In this document: piece after piece, positions 43,347-51,445 of the stretch
Position numbering within the stretch: position 1 is the stretch's first letter
Layout: every line of letters begins with the position of its first letter
From: CAYLNH01 sp964384625
Lineage (GTDB): Bacteria > Verrucomicrobiota > Lentisphaeria > JABSQK01
Assembly: GCA_964384625.1 (NCBI GenBank)
Contig: CAYLNH010000002.1
Location: 44,050-108,049 of the forward strand
Direction: 5' to 3'
Length of the DNA stretch: 64,000 nucleotides
Notes under the pieces: generated by a model
Told to the model about the DNA's origin: nothing
Seen by the model: only the letters and a program-made list of their open reading frames with translations
The model's database searches: none
Made by a program: the position numbers and the translations under genes

Positions 43347-44342
43347 TCAGGGCCGGTAGCGGTGCAGGCAGTAGCCCGTCGTTGCCAGTAGAATGAGTGC
43401 CAGCAGACCGAGCATCAAAAGCGGCATCCAGGCGTAGGGCGCCGTTCGTTTCGGCGCCTGCTTGCCGAGGTTGATGGCGGACCGGGCCGGCCTGGGGCGC
43501 TGCAACTCCAACCGGACGGCGTCGGCGCCGGCGCCCCGGCGTTGGGCCGCGAAAATGTCGCCCTCGGTATCGCTGAGGATCAGGTTGTCGTCCAGTGACG
43601 GTGCGGCGTTGCCGATGCGGATGCCGGGTTTGCCGCCGATGATGGTGAAGCCGCGCAGCGCGGCCTGCCGGGTCTCGCCGGAATGGAAGTGCACTGCGGG
43701 TTCTTTGACGCCGCCGTCGATGACGGTCCAGTCCGGACCGAACTTGCTGATGACCGCAACGTCCTTGCCGTGGAAGTCCAGGTTTTCCTCGTACAGCCCG
43801 ACATCCACGTAGATCCAGTCGCCGTTGCGGGCGGCGGTAAGGGCATCCTGAATCGTCGGGTAATCGCTGGTCGGGACTTCGAGGATGTCGCCCCGGGGCG
43901 CGTCTGAATACGTGTTGTCCACATAGATGACGGTGGAGTAGCTGCCGCCGGCGGGATACCAGTAGCGCACGACATCGGTATAGCCGAATTCATCGTCGAA
44001 TTCGGCTTCGGCCCAGAGCGCGATACACTGATCCGGGTGGGACAGGACTGCCTGCACGGCCACGGTTGCTTCGCCGTTGCTGTCGGTGACGGCGAGGACG
44101 TAGGTATCGTTCAGGTCGAGGTCCCAGTGCCAGCCGTGGTCGCCGTAGACACGGACTGTCGCGTTCGGGAGGACCACATCGGGGTAGTCATAGTCGCGGA
44201 CCTGCACGGTCATTTCCGCCTGCACGACGGTATGCAGGTAATCGTCATCGTCATCGTGCCAATGCACATCACAGCCGGTCAGAGCCATGGCGACGAGCAG
44301 CGCGACGGCGGTCTGGAGCGATCGGATTGTCGCCTTTTTCAT
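43347..44342 (-). CDS. Beta-helix lipoprotein with C-terminal membrane anchor
   Basis: This protein of about 331 residues starts at ATG 44342, preceded by GAGGGA. A lipobox follows (VAMALTGC). The mature N-terminus is His/Asp-rich (DVHWHDDDDDYLH). A beta-sandwich-like part with PNATVRVYGDHGWHWDLDLN follows. Then comes a right-handed beta-helix start of the pectate-lyase/DUF1565 type (YPTIQDALTAARNGDWIYVD and VGLYEENLDFHGKD). After this the repeat is short, and the chain ends with a membrane helix (WMPLLMLGLLALILLATTGY) and basic tail. Having both a lipid anchor and a C-terminal helix is unusual. The role is unknown; carbohydrate binding is possible. The gene is about 150 bp downstream of the toroid operon. 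Confidence 0.65.
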   Translation of the reverse strand: MKKATIRSLQTAVALLVAMALTGCDVHWHDDDDDYLHTVVQAEMTVQVRDYDYPDVVLPNATVRVYGDHGWHWDLDLNDTYVLAVTDSNGEATVAVQAVLSHPDQCIALWAEAEFDDEFGYTDVVRYWYPAGGSYSTVIYVDNTYSDAPRGDILEVPTSDYPTIQDALTAARNGDWIYVDVGLYEENLDFHGKDVAVISKFGPDWTVIDGGVKEPAVHFHSGETRQAALRGFTIIGGKPGIRIGNAAPSLDDNLILSDTEGDIFAAQRRGAGADAVRLELQRPRPARSAINLGKQAPKRTAPYAWMPLLMLGLLALILLATTGYCLHRYRP

Positions 44343-44488
44343 CTTGTCCCTCGCCAGTTGAGCCTCCCGATGGGTGATCGCGGAAGTGGAGCGGAACTCA
44401 CAGACTTCCACTCTAAAATAGTCAAACCTGCCGCTGATTACAAGGGGGTGTTGCCGGGCGAGAGGGCTTGTGTGCGCGCCGGGTCGCG

Positions 44489-45667
44489 TCAGCGTTCGGC
44501 GCGGCAGCGTTCGAGGGTCATCAGGGCGAAGGGCGTGCCGTAGAACTTATGGTAGTTATAGAGCGGGAAGTCCCACCAGGAACCGTCCTTTTCCTGGCGG
44601 TCGATGAGAATTCTGGCGAGGTGGGCGTAATAGGCCGGGCGCTTTTTGCCGGGAAGGTGCCGGACGTTGCAGCCGGCGTAATAGACGCCGAAGTAGAAGT
44701 AGTAGCCGGCGACGGCAAACCAGGATTCGTGGGGGCGCGGTCGTTTGCGCGCCTGATCCAGCCAGCCGATGCGGGCGACGAAGCGGTTGAGCCAGGCTTC
44801 GTGAATGGCCGGTGTGATCTTCCTGTCACCCCAGACGGTGAGCGCGTGGTTCGCCGCCTGCGATCGTCCGAGACTGCCGCCCGGGCGGTTGACGGGGAGG
44901 CCCGTGTGGTACTTGAAGTCTTCCGAGTACAGGTAGCTGCAGTCCGGCTTGCGCTGGCGCTGCAGGGCCTTGACGGCGCGCCGGGTGAGGGGTTTCGGGA
45001 CGTCGAAGTCCCGGCTGCGGGCCTCGCGCAGGGCCGCGAGGATGGCGGCGTTGGCGAAGCTGTTGCTGTAGGAACTGGGTTTGCGGGTGAGCGGGCCGAA
45101 GTTGTAATAGGCCCAGCCGCCATGGACGGTTTCGTAGTCCTGCAGCCGGTCGATCTGCAGGTTCGCCAGCTTTTTAACCCGGCGTTTCTCGCCCCAGTTG
45201 AGTTTCTGATGGTCAAGCATCCGCAGGCTGACGTGGAGGCCGTAGCAGTGGGCCCAGATGTTATAGAGGGTATCGGGCGAACTGCGCTTCACCTTGGCCA
45301 GGTTGTTAAGGAGCCACGTGCGCGCCTGGATCAGCTCCGGCTTGTTGGTCGAGACCGTGTCCGTTTCGAGCAGAGCGGCCAGGCACAGGGCGCTCACCGC
45401 GGCGCGGAACGCCCGGTGTGCGCCCGGCGTGGGTGAGTAGATATTGAGGCCCTTGGTCTTGCGGGCGTTTCCCCAGGAGCCGTCTTTGTTCTGGTTCTTC
45501 AGCAGGAACATTCGCCCACGGCGGACGGCCGCGTCAATGTCGTCGTTGCTCACTTCCGGCGGTTGCGGGAGCTTGGGAGCGCGGGCGGCGAGGGCGGCGG
45601 GATCGCCGGCACGGACTGCGCCCCAGCTCAGCAGCAGGATCAGCCGGCATGCCGCGGCCGCCCTCAT
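44489..45667 (-). CDS. Secreted squalene-cyclase-like alpha/alpha-toroid protein (2)
   Basis: This 392-residue protein has a signal peptide (CRLILLLSWGAVRAGDPA) and helical repeats with QW-like ends: FLLKNQNKDGSWGNARK at the start and LIDRQEKDGSWWDFPLYNYH near the end. The middle units include TLYNIWAHCYGLHVSLRMLD and GGWAYYNFGPL. It belongs to the same broad fold as the protein at 21970-23028 but is clearly diverged. No DxDD motif is seen. Its ATG overlaps the HlyD-type gene stop (ATGA), so it is co-translated with a membrane adaptor. Function is unknown; capture of a periplasmic ligand is one possibility. Confidence 0.75.
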   Translation of the reverse strand: MRAAAACRLILLLSWGAVRAGDPAALAARAPKLPQPPEVSNDDIDAAVRRGRMFLLKNQNKDGSWGNARKTKGLNIYSPTPGAHRAFRAAVSALCLAALLETDTVSTNKPELIQARTWLLNNLAKVKRSSPDTLYNIWAHCYGLHVSLRMLDHQKLNWGEKRRVKKLANLQIDRLQDYETVHGGWAYYNFGPLTRKPSSYSNSFANAAILAALREARSRDFDVPKPLTRRAVKALQRQRKPDCSYLYSEDFKYHTGLPVNRPGGSLGRSQAANHALTVWGDRKITPAIHEAWLNRFVARIGWLDQARKRPRPHESWFAVAGYYFYFGVYYAGCNVRHLPGKKRPAYYAHLARILIDRQEKDGSWWDFPLYNYHKFYGTPFALMTLERCRAER

Positions 45668-47118
45668 TGGTTGTCCTTCGGCTTGGTCTTGAGCACTTCA
45701 TCGCCGGCCTCCAGACCGCTGAGAACTTCAATCTTATCGCTGGAGGACCGCCCGGTCCTGATGTAGTGCCGTCTGGCGCGTTTGGTTTTGTCGTCCCACC
45801 GCCAGACGTAGTGGCGGGTATCATCGAGTTCATCGGTGAAGACGCTCTTTTTGGCGAGGGTCAGGGCTTTGGGATTGACGTAGGTTGTCAGCTGCGCCTT
45901 GCAGCCGACACCGGGGACCACGCGTTTAAGTTGGTCGGGCACGTCGATGGTCAGTGTGCCGGCGAAGTTGCCGGGAGCGACCGGGACGGTACTGACGGTT
46001 TTGATTACGGCGTTGAGTTTCTGTTGCGGTTCCGGGTTGGGCACGACCTTGGCCGGCATGCCCGGTTCAATCAGCTCCAGGCTGGCTTCCGGGATGATGA
46101 CGGCGACGGTCAGTGGTCGGATGTGGACAACGGAGAGCAACACCTGATGCGGCCGAGCGCGGCCGCCGGGCCTGAGGACGCGGTCGGCTTCGACCGGATC
46201 CCACTTGCCGTCGCGGAATTTGCCGTAGTAGACCGTACCGGCCTGTGGCGCGGTGATTGTCATCTGCGTCAGGTCGGCTTCGAGTTTTTCGTGGCGGAGC
46301 TTTGTCTGTTTGCGTTTCAGGAGTTGTTTCTGCACTTCGATCTTCTTCTTTTTCAGCTTGGCGGGCAGATCGATCTTGATCTTCTCGAGATCGAGCCTGG
46401 CTTTGGCCAGTTCCTGCTCGAGCGTTTTCTGCAGGCGCGGGAGTTCCACGCTCAAGCGTTCGCCGCTGGTGATTTTGGCCTCGCTGAGAAAGAACTTGAC
46501 CTTCGCCACCCAGTCCCGCTGCCGCCGGAGGATGATCTCTTCGGTTTCCTCGGTGACCTCGTCTTCCTTGTACATCTGCTCGAGCTGCTTGAGCTCCTCC
46601 TGTTCATAGGCGAGGAAGTTCTCGAGATCTTTGACGGCGCGTTTCGTCCAGCGCTCGTGCGACGGCCGGAAGATCTTCTTGAAGCGTTGAAGGTCTTCCG
46701 CGACGATACTGCAGGCGCGTTCCGCAGTCTGCAGGGAGAGAGCGGTGGATTTTCGGAGATGCTCCAGTTCGGCGGTCGCCGCCGCCGCGTCGAGTTCCTC
46801 GAGCTTGACGGTGTTGGCCAGTTCGGCCAACTGCGTATCCAGTTTCTCGCGGTCAAAGCGGACCAGCTCGCGGCCGGCGGGCACGACGGTACCGTGCGGC
46901 ACGGCCTTGACCACGATGAACTCCGACCAGGACTTCGGCCGGATGACCTGTTCCCGGCAGACTGTCGGCATGAACACGCCATTCAGGGACACGGTCGCTT
47001 TGAAGGGTTCCCGGACGACTTTGATCACGGTCGGCTTGACCGGTTCGGGCGGTTTGGGATCGGCCGCGGCCGGGGCGGCCAACAGAAGTATGGACAGGAC
47101 CGCGATCAGGTGGCGCAT
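45664..47118 (-). CDS. HlyD/membrane-fusion-type periplasmic adaptor protein
   Basis: This 484-residue protein has a signal peptide (LIAVLSILLLAAPAAADPK). A barrel/lipoyl half follows (VIRPKSWSEFIVVKAVPHGT ... VVPAGRELVRFDREKLDTQL). A coiled-coil hairpin of about 190 residues (AELANTVKLEELDAAAATAE to LKKKKIEVQKQLLKRKQTKL) leads to the second lipoyl half (MTITAPQAGTVYYGKF) and a beta-barrel. This is the adaptor layout of tripartite export systems. No RND, ABC or TolC-like partner is adjacent; the neighbours are an unclassified membrane protein and a toroid protein. The gap to the upstream gene is 4 bp and the overlap with the downstream gene is 4 bp. Confidence 0.8.
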   Translation of the reverse strand: MRHLIAVLSILLLAAPAAADPKPPEPVKPTVIKVVREPFKATVSLNGVFMPTVCREQVIRPKSWSEFIVVKAVPHGTVVPAGRELVRFDREKLDTQLAELANTVKLEELDAAAATAELEHLRKSTALSLQTAERACSIVAEDLQRFKKIFRPSHERWTKRAVKDLENFLAYEQEELKQLEQMYKEDEVTEETEEIILRRQRDWVAKVKFFLSEAKITSGERLSVELPRLQKTLEQELAKARLDLEKIKIDLPAKLKKKKIEVQKQLLKRKQTKLRHEKLEADLTQMTITAPQAGTVYYGKFRDGKWDPVEADRVLRPGGRARPHQVLLSVVHIRPLTVAVIIPEASLELIEPGMPAKVVPNPEPQQKLNAVIKTVSTVPVAPGNFAGTLTIDVPDQLKRVVPGVGCKAQLTTYVNPKALTLAKKSVFTDELDDTRHYVWRWDDKTKRARRHYIRTGRSSSDKIEVLSGLEAGDEVLKTKPKDNQ

Positions 47119-47122
47119 GGAG

Positions 47123-49048
47123 TTATTCCTCCGGGACCTCGGTTGTGGGTTTTGCCGGCGGCAGCTGGAGGCGGACCAGATTCAGGTGCACCGAATCCGG
47201 CGCCAGCATGTTAACGGTGATCGGCAGCAGCGAGCTGTCGTCTTCGAGGAAGACCAGCAGGACGCGGCCGCCGCCGAGCAGGCGGTGGGAGATGTCGAGC
47301 GCGCGTTCGCGGGGGCCGCGTTCGTCCCGCAGCTGTCGGATTTCCTCGTAGGCCTCGGCCACGGGGACCTGGGCGAAGGAGAGGAAGAGCAGATAGTCGT
47401 CCAGGTCCTTGCGTTCCGGCAGTTGGCCTTCGCGGCCGTGGAAGGCGCGGGCCGCCTCCAGGAAGGAGTTCCAGCTGCGTCGGCCGGTGCGGGCGGGGAC
47501 GTAGGTCTTGCCCGTCCCGAGCAATTCCTGGATGCCGCCGGCATCGGCCAGATAGACGGCGCGGATATTCAGGTCGTCGGCGTTTTCGAAGGTGAAGGTT
47601 TCGGCGCCGTCACGGTGCCCGGTATGCAACCGCCAGAGCGGTTTCTCAAGCCAGGTGGCGTCGAAGGTCTTAGCCGAAAACACCGGGATCCGTGCGGTGA
47701 TTGCCGCTGCGTCCCCGTTGACGACTTCCGCCCACGCCACCGAACTGGGCGTCTCGGATTCGCGGACGGAGAAGTGGACGTTTTGTTTTTTGGTGGTGAT
47801 TTCGTAATTGTTGTTGTTGGTCGAGTAAATCCAGAACACGCCGTCGCCGCGGGCGATTGCCTCGCCTTGCCCGCGATCCAGGACGTTGAGGTAAATCTCC
47901 TGCATGCGGGCTGCGTGCACAAAGCCGCTGTACCAGTAGGCAATCATCGAGAACAGCCCGATCGCGGAGAGGAACACGCACCACGTCAGCCAGGTCTTCT
48001 TCGTCTTCTTCACAATGAAATAGTCGACCGGCCCGATGACCAGGATATAGCCGCCGATAATCACCAGGAGCCAGAAGAACCCCATGAAGCCGTACGTGCT
48101 TTCCGGCCGCGTCAGTTTGCCCATGAGTTCGGCGTCGGCACTGCTTCGCATAATCCAGCCGTTCTGTTCGGCGACCATGTCGGGGAACAGCAACAGCGCC
48201 TGCGGTTCGAGTTCGGGCTCGAGCCAGAACGGTTTGTCGTCGACCTGCTTCAAGACCTGGCAGGCAATGAGCCCCGTGCCGCAGCGGTAGACGCCGGTCT
48301 TCTCGAGGTCGAGTCCCGGCTGCCGGAACGCTTCGAAGGCCTTCCTGAACTCAATGGTTTCTGCCGGCTGGATGATGATCAGCCGGCCGCCCACGGCGAT
48401 CCAGTCGCGCAGTGCCCGGCGTTGCGGCTTGGTAAGTTTGGGCAGCATGACGCCGCTGAGCATCAGCGCGTGCAGGCCGTCATAGCCGAGCGGGTCGAGC
48501 GGCAGTTCCCGGGCGGTGGTTTGCCGGTCCAGGTCGTAGCGCTGGTCCAGGCGGAAGTCTTCGTCGGCAAACTTGTCCGGATCAAAGAACTGCGACGGCA
48601 GTCCCCGCGTCAGCACCAGGACCTTGGGCACGTCCAGAGCCTGGTGCGGTGGGGATACCTTGTGGAAGTCACGATTCGGGACCAGCGGCACGCGCTGGTT
48701 GAAGAAGACCTTGACGAACAGCGTGTGGTGCGGCTCCAGGCGGGTCAGCAGACGGAAGACCTTGGTCGACGGTGCGGACAGATGGAACGGGTGTATCTGG
48801 ACTGCTTCCGAGCCGCCGGTATTCGGGTTGGTTCGACGGATCTCGATGCGGCCGCTGACGCCCTGAAACTTGTTCTCCAGCACGACCACGACCGGCACCA
48901 GGTCGCGGCTGGCGTGCGGGACGATCTTGCCGCCGTCGCCGAAGCCGATCTGGAAATCGGCTTTGACGTAGGGGTCCTCGGCCAACGCCGTCGGGCTGCC
49001 GGCGAGGAGCCCGCCGAGCAAGAGCACAGTTATCTGCAAAACACGCAT
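47123..49048 (-). CDS. Exported membrane protein with GATase1-like segment, adaptor-coupled
   Basis: This protein of about 641 residues starts at ATG 49048 with a signal peptide (LQITVLLLGGLLAGSPTALA). The first 300 residues form a periplasmic part with a beta-sandwich (VVVVLENKFQGVSGRIEIRR) and a Rossmann-like segment (ALRDWIAVGGRLIIIQPAET). Two membrane helices follow (FFWLLVIIGGYILVIGPVDY; WCVFLSAIGLFSMIAYWY), then about 250 more mostly beta residues. Similar two-helix proteins occur in planctomycete envelope clusters. It is the first gene of the three-gene operon with the HlyD-type adaptor and toroid protein. No enzymatic motif was identified. Confidence 0.65.
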   Translation of the reverse strand: MRVLQITVLLLGGLLAGSPTALAEDPYVKADFQIGFGDGGKIVPHASRDLVPVVVVLENKFQGVSGRIEIRRTNPNTGGSEAVQIHPFHLSAPSTKVFRLLTRLEPHHTLFVKVFFNQRVPLVPNRDFHKVSPPHQALDVPKVLVLTRGLPSQFFDPDKFADEDFRLDQRYDLDRQTTARELPLDPLGYDGLHALMLSGVMLPKLTKPQRRALRDWIAVGGRLIIIQPAETIEFRKAFEAFRQPGLDLEKTGVYRCGTGLIACQVLKQVDDKPFWLEPELEPQALLLFPDMVAEQNGWIMRSSADAELMGKLTRPESTYGFMGFFWLLVIIGGYILVIGPVDYFIVKKTKKTWLTWCVFLSAIGLFSMIAYWYSGFVHAARMQEIYLNVLDRGQGEAIARGDGVFWIYSTNNNNYEITTKKQNVHFSVRESETPSSVAWAEVVNGDAAAITARIPVFSAKTFDATWLEKPLWRLHTGHRDGAETFTFENADDLNIRAVYLADAGGIQELLGTGKTYVPARTGRRSWNSFLEAARAFHGREGQLPERKDLDDYLLFLSFAQVPVAEAYEEIRQLRDERGPRERALDISHRLLGGGRVLLVFLEDDSSLLPITVNMLAPDSVHLNLVRLQLPPAKPTTEVPEE

Positions 49049-49272
49049 CCGCACATCCGTAATCAGGTTTGTTCGTCCCGGGTATTCTTGACCCCCGGCG
49101 TTCCTTCTTACTGTACCTGAAAAGCCCTTGGAAACAAGAGGGGACCGTCGGCGGCGATCCGGTCGGTGGCGCGCTGGCGCAGCGAAGGCAGGAGCGCGGC
49201 AACGATGCTGCGACGCAGTCATCGAATGCGGCTGGTATGCCGGGCGTGAGAGGGGTCCGGCGGGGCGGGGCG

Positions 49273-49968
49273 TCAGAAGCGGGGGAGTTCGTCCCAGAGC
49301 CGTTCGAACTCGGTCTGGAACGCCTGCACCAGTGCGGGGTCTTCGGTGATGATCAGATTCTCGTAGTTCGCTCGCGTGGCGCTGCGCGTCCAGTTGAAAC
49401 TGCCGCTGACCAGACGCCGGTGATCGAACACGGCGAACTTGTGATGCATGCGTTCGTCGGAGGTGTCGATGGCGACTTCGATGCCGGCATCGCTGAGGGC
49501 GTGGATGTCGCTGCCGGGGTCGTGGATCTTCTCGTCGTCGGTGATGATCCGGATTTTGAGCTTTCGCCCCCAGGCGTCGAGAATCTCGCGCTTGATCCGG
49601 TTATCGGTGATCGTGTAGACGCAGATGTCGATCTGGTAGCGGCTGTTGCGCAGCGCCTGCGTGACGCAGTCGAGGCATTCCTGGCCGGGGTTGAAGAAGG
49701 CCATGTTCCGATCGGGCCGCGCCAGTTCCCGCTGCTGGTCGACGACTTTGACAACCCCCTCCAGCCATTCGAGCGTGTCCCGGCCGTCCTTGGTCCGGAT
49801 CATCTCCCGGGCGATATCGAAGGCTCGGTTGCGGACGTAGCGCAGTTTATCTTCGTCCTGGTTGAGTTCTTCGAGGACGAGCTTCAGGGCGTCACGCTCG
49901 GTGCGCGAGAGGCGGTGATCGTCGAAGGTCGCCTGCAGGGCGGCGTCGAGCTCCTTGAGGTTCATCAT
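49273..49968 (-). CDS. Phospholipase-D-like protein with a single HKD motif
   Basis: This 231-residue protein has a helical N-terminal part of about 90 residues, followed by one PLD-type catalytic domain. ALRNSRYQIDICVYTITDN matches the family's first strands, and MHHKFAVFDHRRLVSGSFNW carries H-x-K-x4-D followed by the GSFNW block. Single-HKD proteins such as Nuc or Zucchini/MitoPLD act as dimers on nucleic acids or cardiolipin. There is no signal peptide, so it is cytosolic. It starts at ATG 49968 (GGGGAG upstream). It lies 26 bp downstream of the acyltransferase gene, so it is probably the third gene of that operon. Nuclease or phospholipase activity cannot be decided. Confidence 0.8.
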   Translation of the reverse strand: MMNLKELDAALQATFDDHRLSRTERDALKLVLEELNQDEDKLRYVRNRAFDIAREMIRTKDGRDTLEWLEGVVKVVDQQRELARPDRNMAFFNPGQECLDCVTQALRNSRYQIDICVYTITDNRIKREILDAWGRKLKIRIITDDEKIHDPGSDIHALSDAGIEVAIDTSDERMHHKFAVFDHRRLVSGSFNWTRSATRANYENLIITEDPALVQAFQTEFERLWDELPRF

Positions 49969-49994
49969 GGCAACTCCCCGGTTGCGGCCCGCGG

Positions 49995-50849
49995 TCAGCG
50001 AATACTGCGCAGCAGGTTGCTCAGAACTTTGCCGGGGCCGACTTCGGAGAACTCGGGGTCCGGCAGGGCCTTGAAGAAGTAAAGCGTATCGACCCAGAGC
50101 ACGGAATTGCTGATTTGCCGGGCCAGCAGGTCGACGGCATTTGCCGCCGTATACGGTTGCGCCGTGCAGTTGGCGATCACCGGCAGCCGCGGCTCGTTGA
50201 AGGTGAACCCGCCGAGGAACTGGCGGAATTCATCGGCGGCCGACTGCATATAGCGGGAGTGGAAGGCGCCGCTGACTTTTAGAACGACCACCCGTTTGGC
50301 GCCGGCTTCCTGCAGGGCTTCGGCGGCTGCCGGGATGCGTTCCCGCGGCCCGGAGATCACGGTTTGCGTCGGCGAGTTGTAGTTGGCGATGTCGATATCA
50401 TCGAAGGCCTGCGCCTGCAGGACCTCCTGGATGTCGTCGACCACCATTCCCAGGACCGCGGCCATGCCGCCTTCCAGGCCGGTTTCCTCGGCGGCGTGGC
50501 TCATCAGTTCGGCCCGTTTCTGGACCAGTTGCAGGCCGGTGGCGAAGTCAAAGACGCCGGCGGCCAGCAGGGCGTTGTACTCCCCCAGACTGTGGCCGGC
50601 GACGTAATCCGGATGGGGATCGACGTCGAGCTTCGTGAAGTATGTCAAGGCGTTGACCGTGTACAAGGCGGGCTGCGTGAAGAAGGTCTTGCTGAGCCGT
50701 TCGTGCGGGTTCTCCAGACAGAGCTCGCGGATGGAGTAGCCGAGGATGTCGTCGGCGACCTGTACCTTGTCGGGGTGCATATGGAAGAGCCCCTCACCCA
50801 TGCCCTGGCGTTGTGAGCCCTGGCCGGGAAACATATAAATCTGGGTCAT
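49995..50849 (-). CDS. Malonyl-CoA:ACP acyltransferase of the trans-AT (PksC-like) type
   Basis: This 284-residue acyltransferase begins MTQIYMFPGQGSQRQGMG. It has VAGHSLGEYNAL with the catalytic Ser, and GAFHSRYM with the catalytic His. Several blocks look more like free-standing acyltransferases of trans-AT polyketide systems than typical FabD: DDILGYSIRELCLENP, TQPALYTVNALTYF and DIANYNSPTQTVISGP. It may still be this organism's FabD, as no other fab gene is in the window. ATG at 50849 overlaps the stop of the upstream lipoprotein gene (ATGA); the PLD-like gene follows. No ketosynthase or ACP is present nearby. Confidence 0.87.
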   Translation of the reverse strand: MTQIYMFPGQGSQRQGMGEGLFHMHPDKVQVADDILGYSIRELCLENPHERLSKTFFTQPALYTVNALTYFTKLDVDPHPDYVAGHSLGEYNALLAAGVFDFATGLQLVQKRAELMSHAAEETGLEGGMAAVLGMVVDDIQEVLQAQAFDDIDIANYNSPTQTVISGPRERIPAAAEALQEAGAKRVVVLKVSGAFHSRYMQSAADEFRQFLGGFTFNEPRLPVIANCTAQPYTAANAVDLLARQISNSVLWVDTLYFFKALPDPEFSEVGPGKVLSNLLRSIR

Positions 50850-51232
50850 CGTACGTCTTTCCGGGGCCTGGATTCGGCTGCCACGCGTTCGAGCCCCCGG
50901 GGCTGACGCCGGCCGGATGAGTCCAGTTCCCGCTTCAGTGGTTCGAGTTCTTTCTCGGCCCGCCGCCACTTGGCGCGGTCCCGCGTCAAGGCCGTTTCCG
51001 GATCAACCTTCAGGTCTGCGGCCGGAATCCGGTAGACGCCGTTGCCGCCGCTGACGAAATTCTCTTTACGGAAGTAGTGATAGCCCTGCGCCGAGCCCAT
51101 GTAGTACCATTGCCCGGGGGTCGGGTCGTAAGATCCCAGGGTTACCTCGAGCCCCAGTTCGTCGCGGTCCACGGTTGTGGCACACCCGCCGGTAAAAACA
51201 ACCAGGGCGATCAGAATGGGTACGTACTTCAT
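50846..51232 (-). CDS. Small lipoprotein, hypothetical
   Basis: This 128-residue lipoprotein starts at ATG 51232 with GGAGCAAG upstream. The signal peptide and lipobox are MKYVPILIALVVFTGGC. The mature part has a short beta-like region (LGLEVTLGSYDPTPGQWYYM and GSAQGYHYFRKENFVSG) and a charged helical tail (TRDRAKWRRAEKELEPLKRE). Its family was not recognised. Translational coupling with the acyltransferase gene (ATGA) suggests shared expression but the functional link is unclear. Divergent transcription from the coiled-coil gene at 51446 leaves about 210 bp of shared upstream region. Confidence 0.7.
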   Translation of the reverse strand: MKYVPILIALVVFTGGCATTVDRDELGLEVTLGSYDPTPGQWYYMGSAQGYHYFRKENFVSGGNGVYRIPAADLKVDPETALTRDRAKWRRAEKELEPLKRELDSSGRRQPRGLERVAAESRPRKDVR

Positions 51233-51445
51233 CACTTGCTCCTGCCTGCAGCCTGAACAGCCGTCATTCATTGAGCCTTTCGCCCCCCCACCGTACAGCT
51301 CGTTACACCATAGATGACATGAGCTCGAAATCAACAGGATTGAACGGAATGGGGCGCCGTTGCAGTTTCTGTTGTAGAACGCTATCGTAGGTCCGACGAA
51401 TAACCCGGACCGGCACGGCGTCCAAATGCTGTGGTCGGACGGCAG

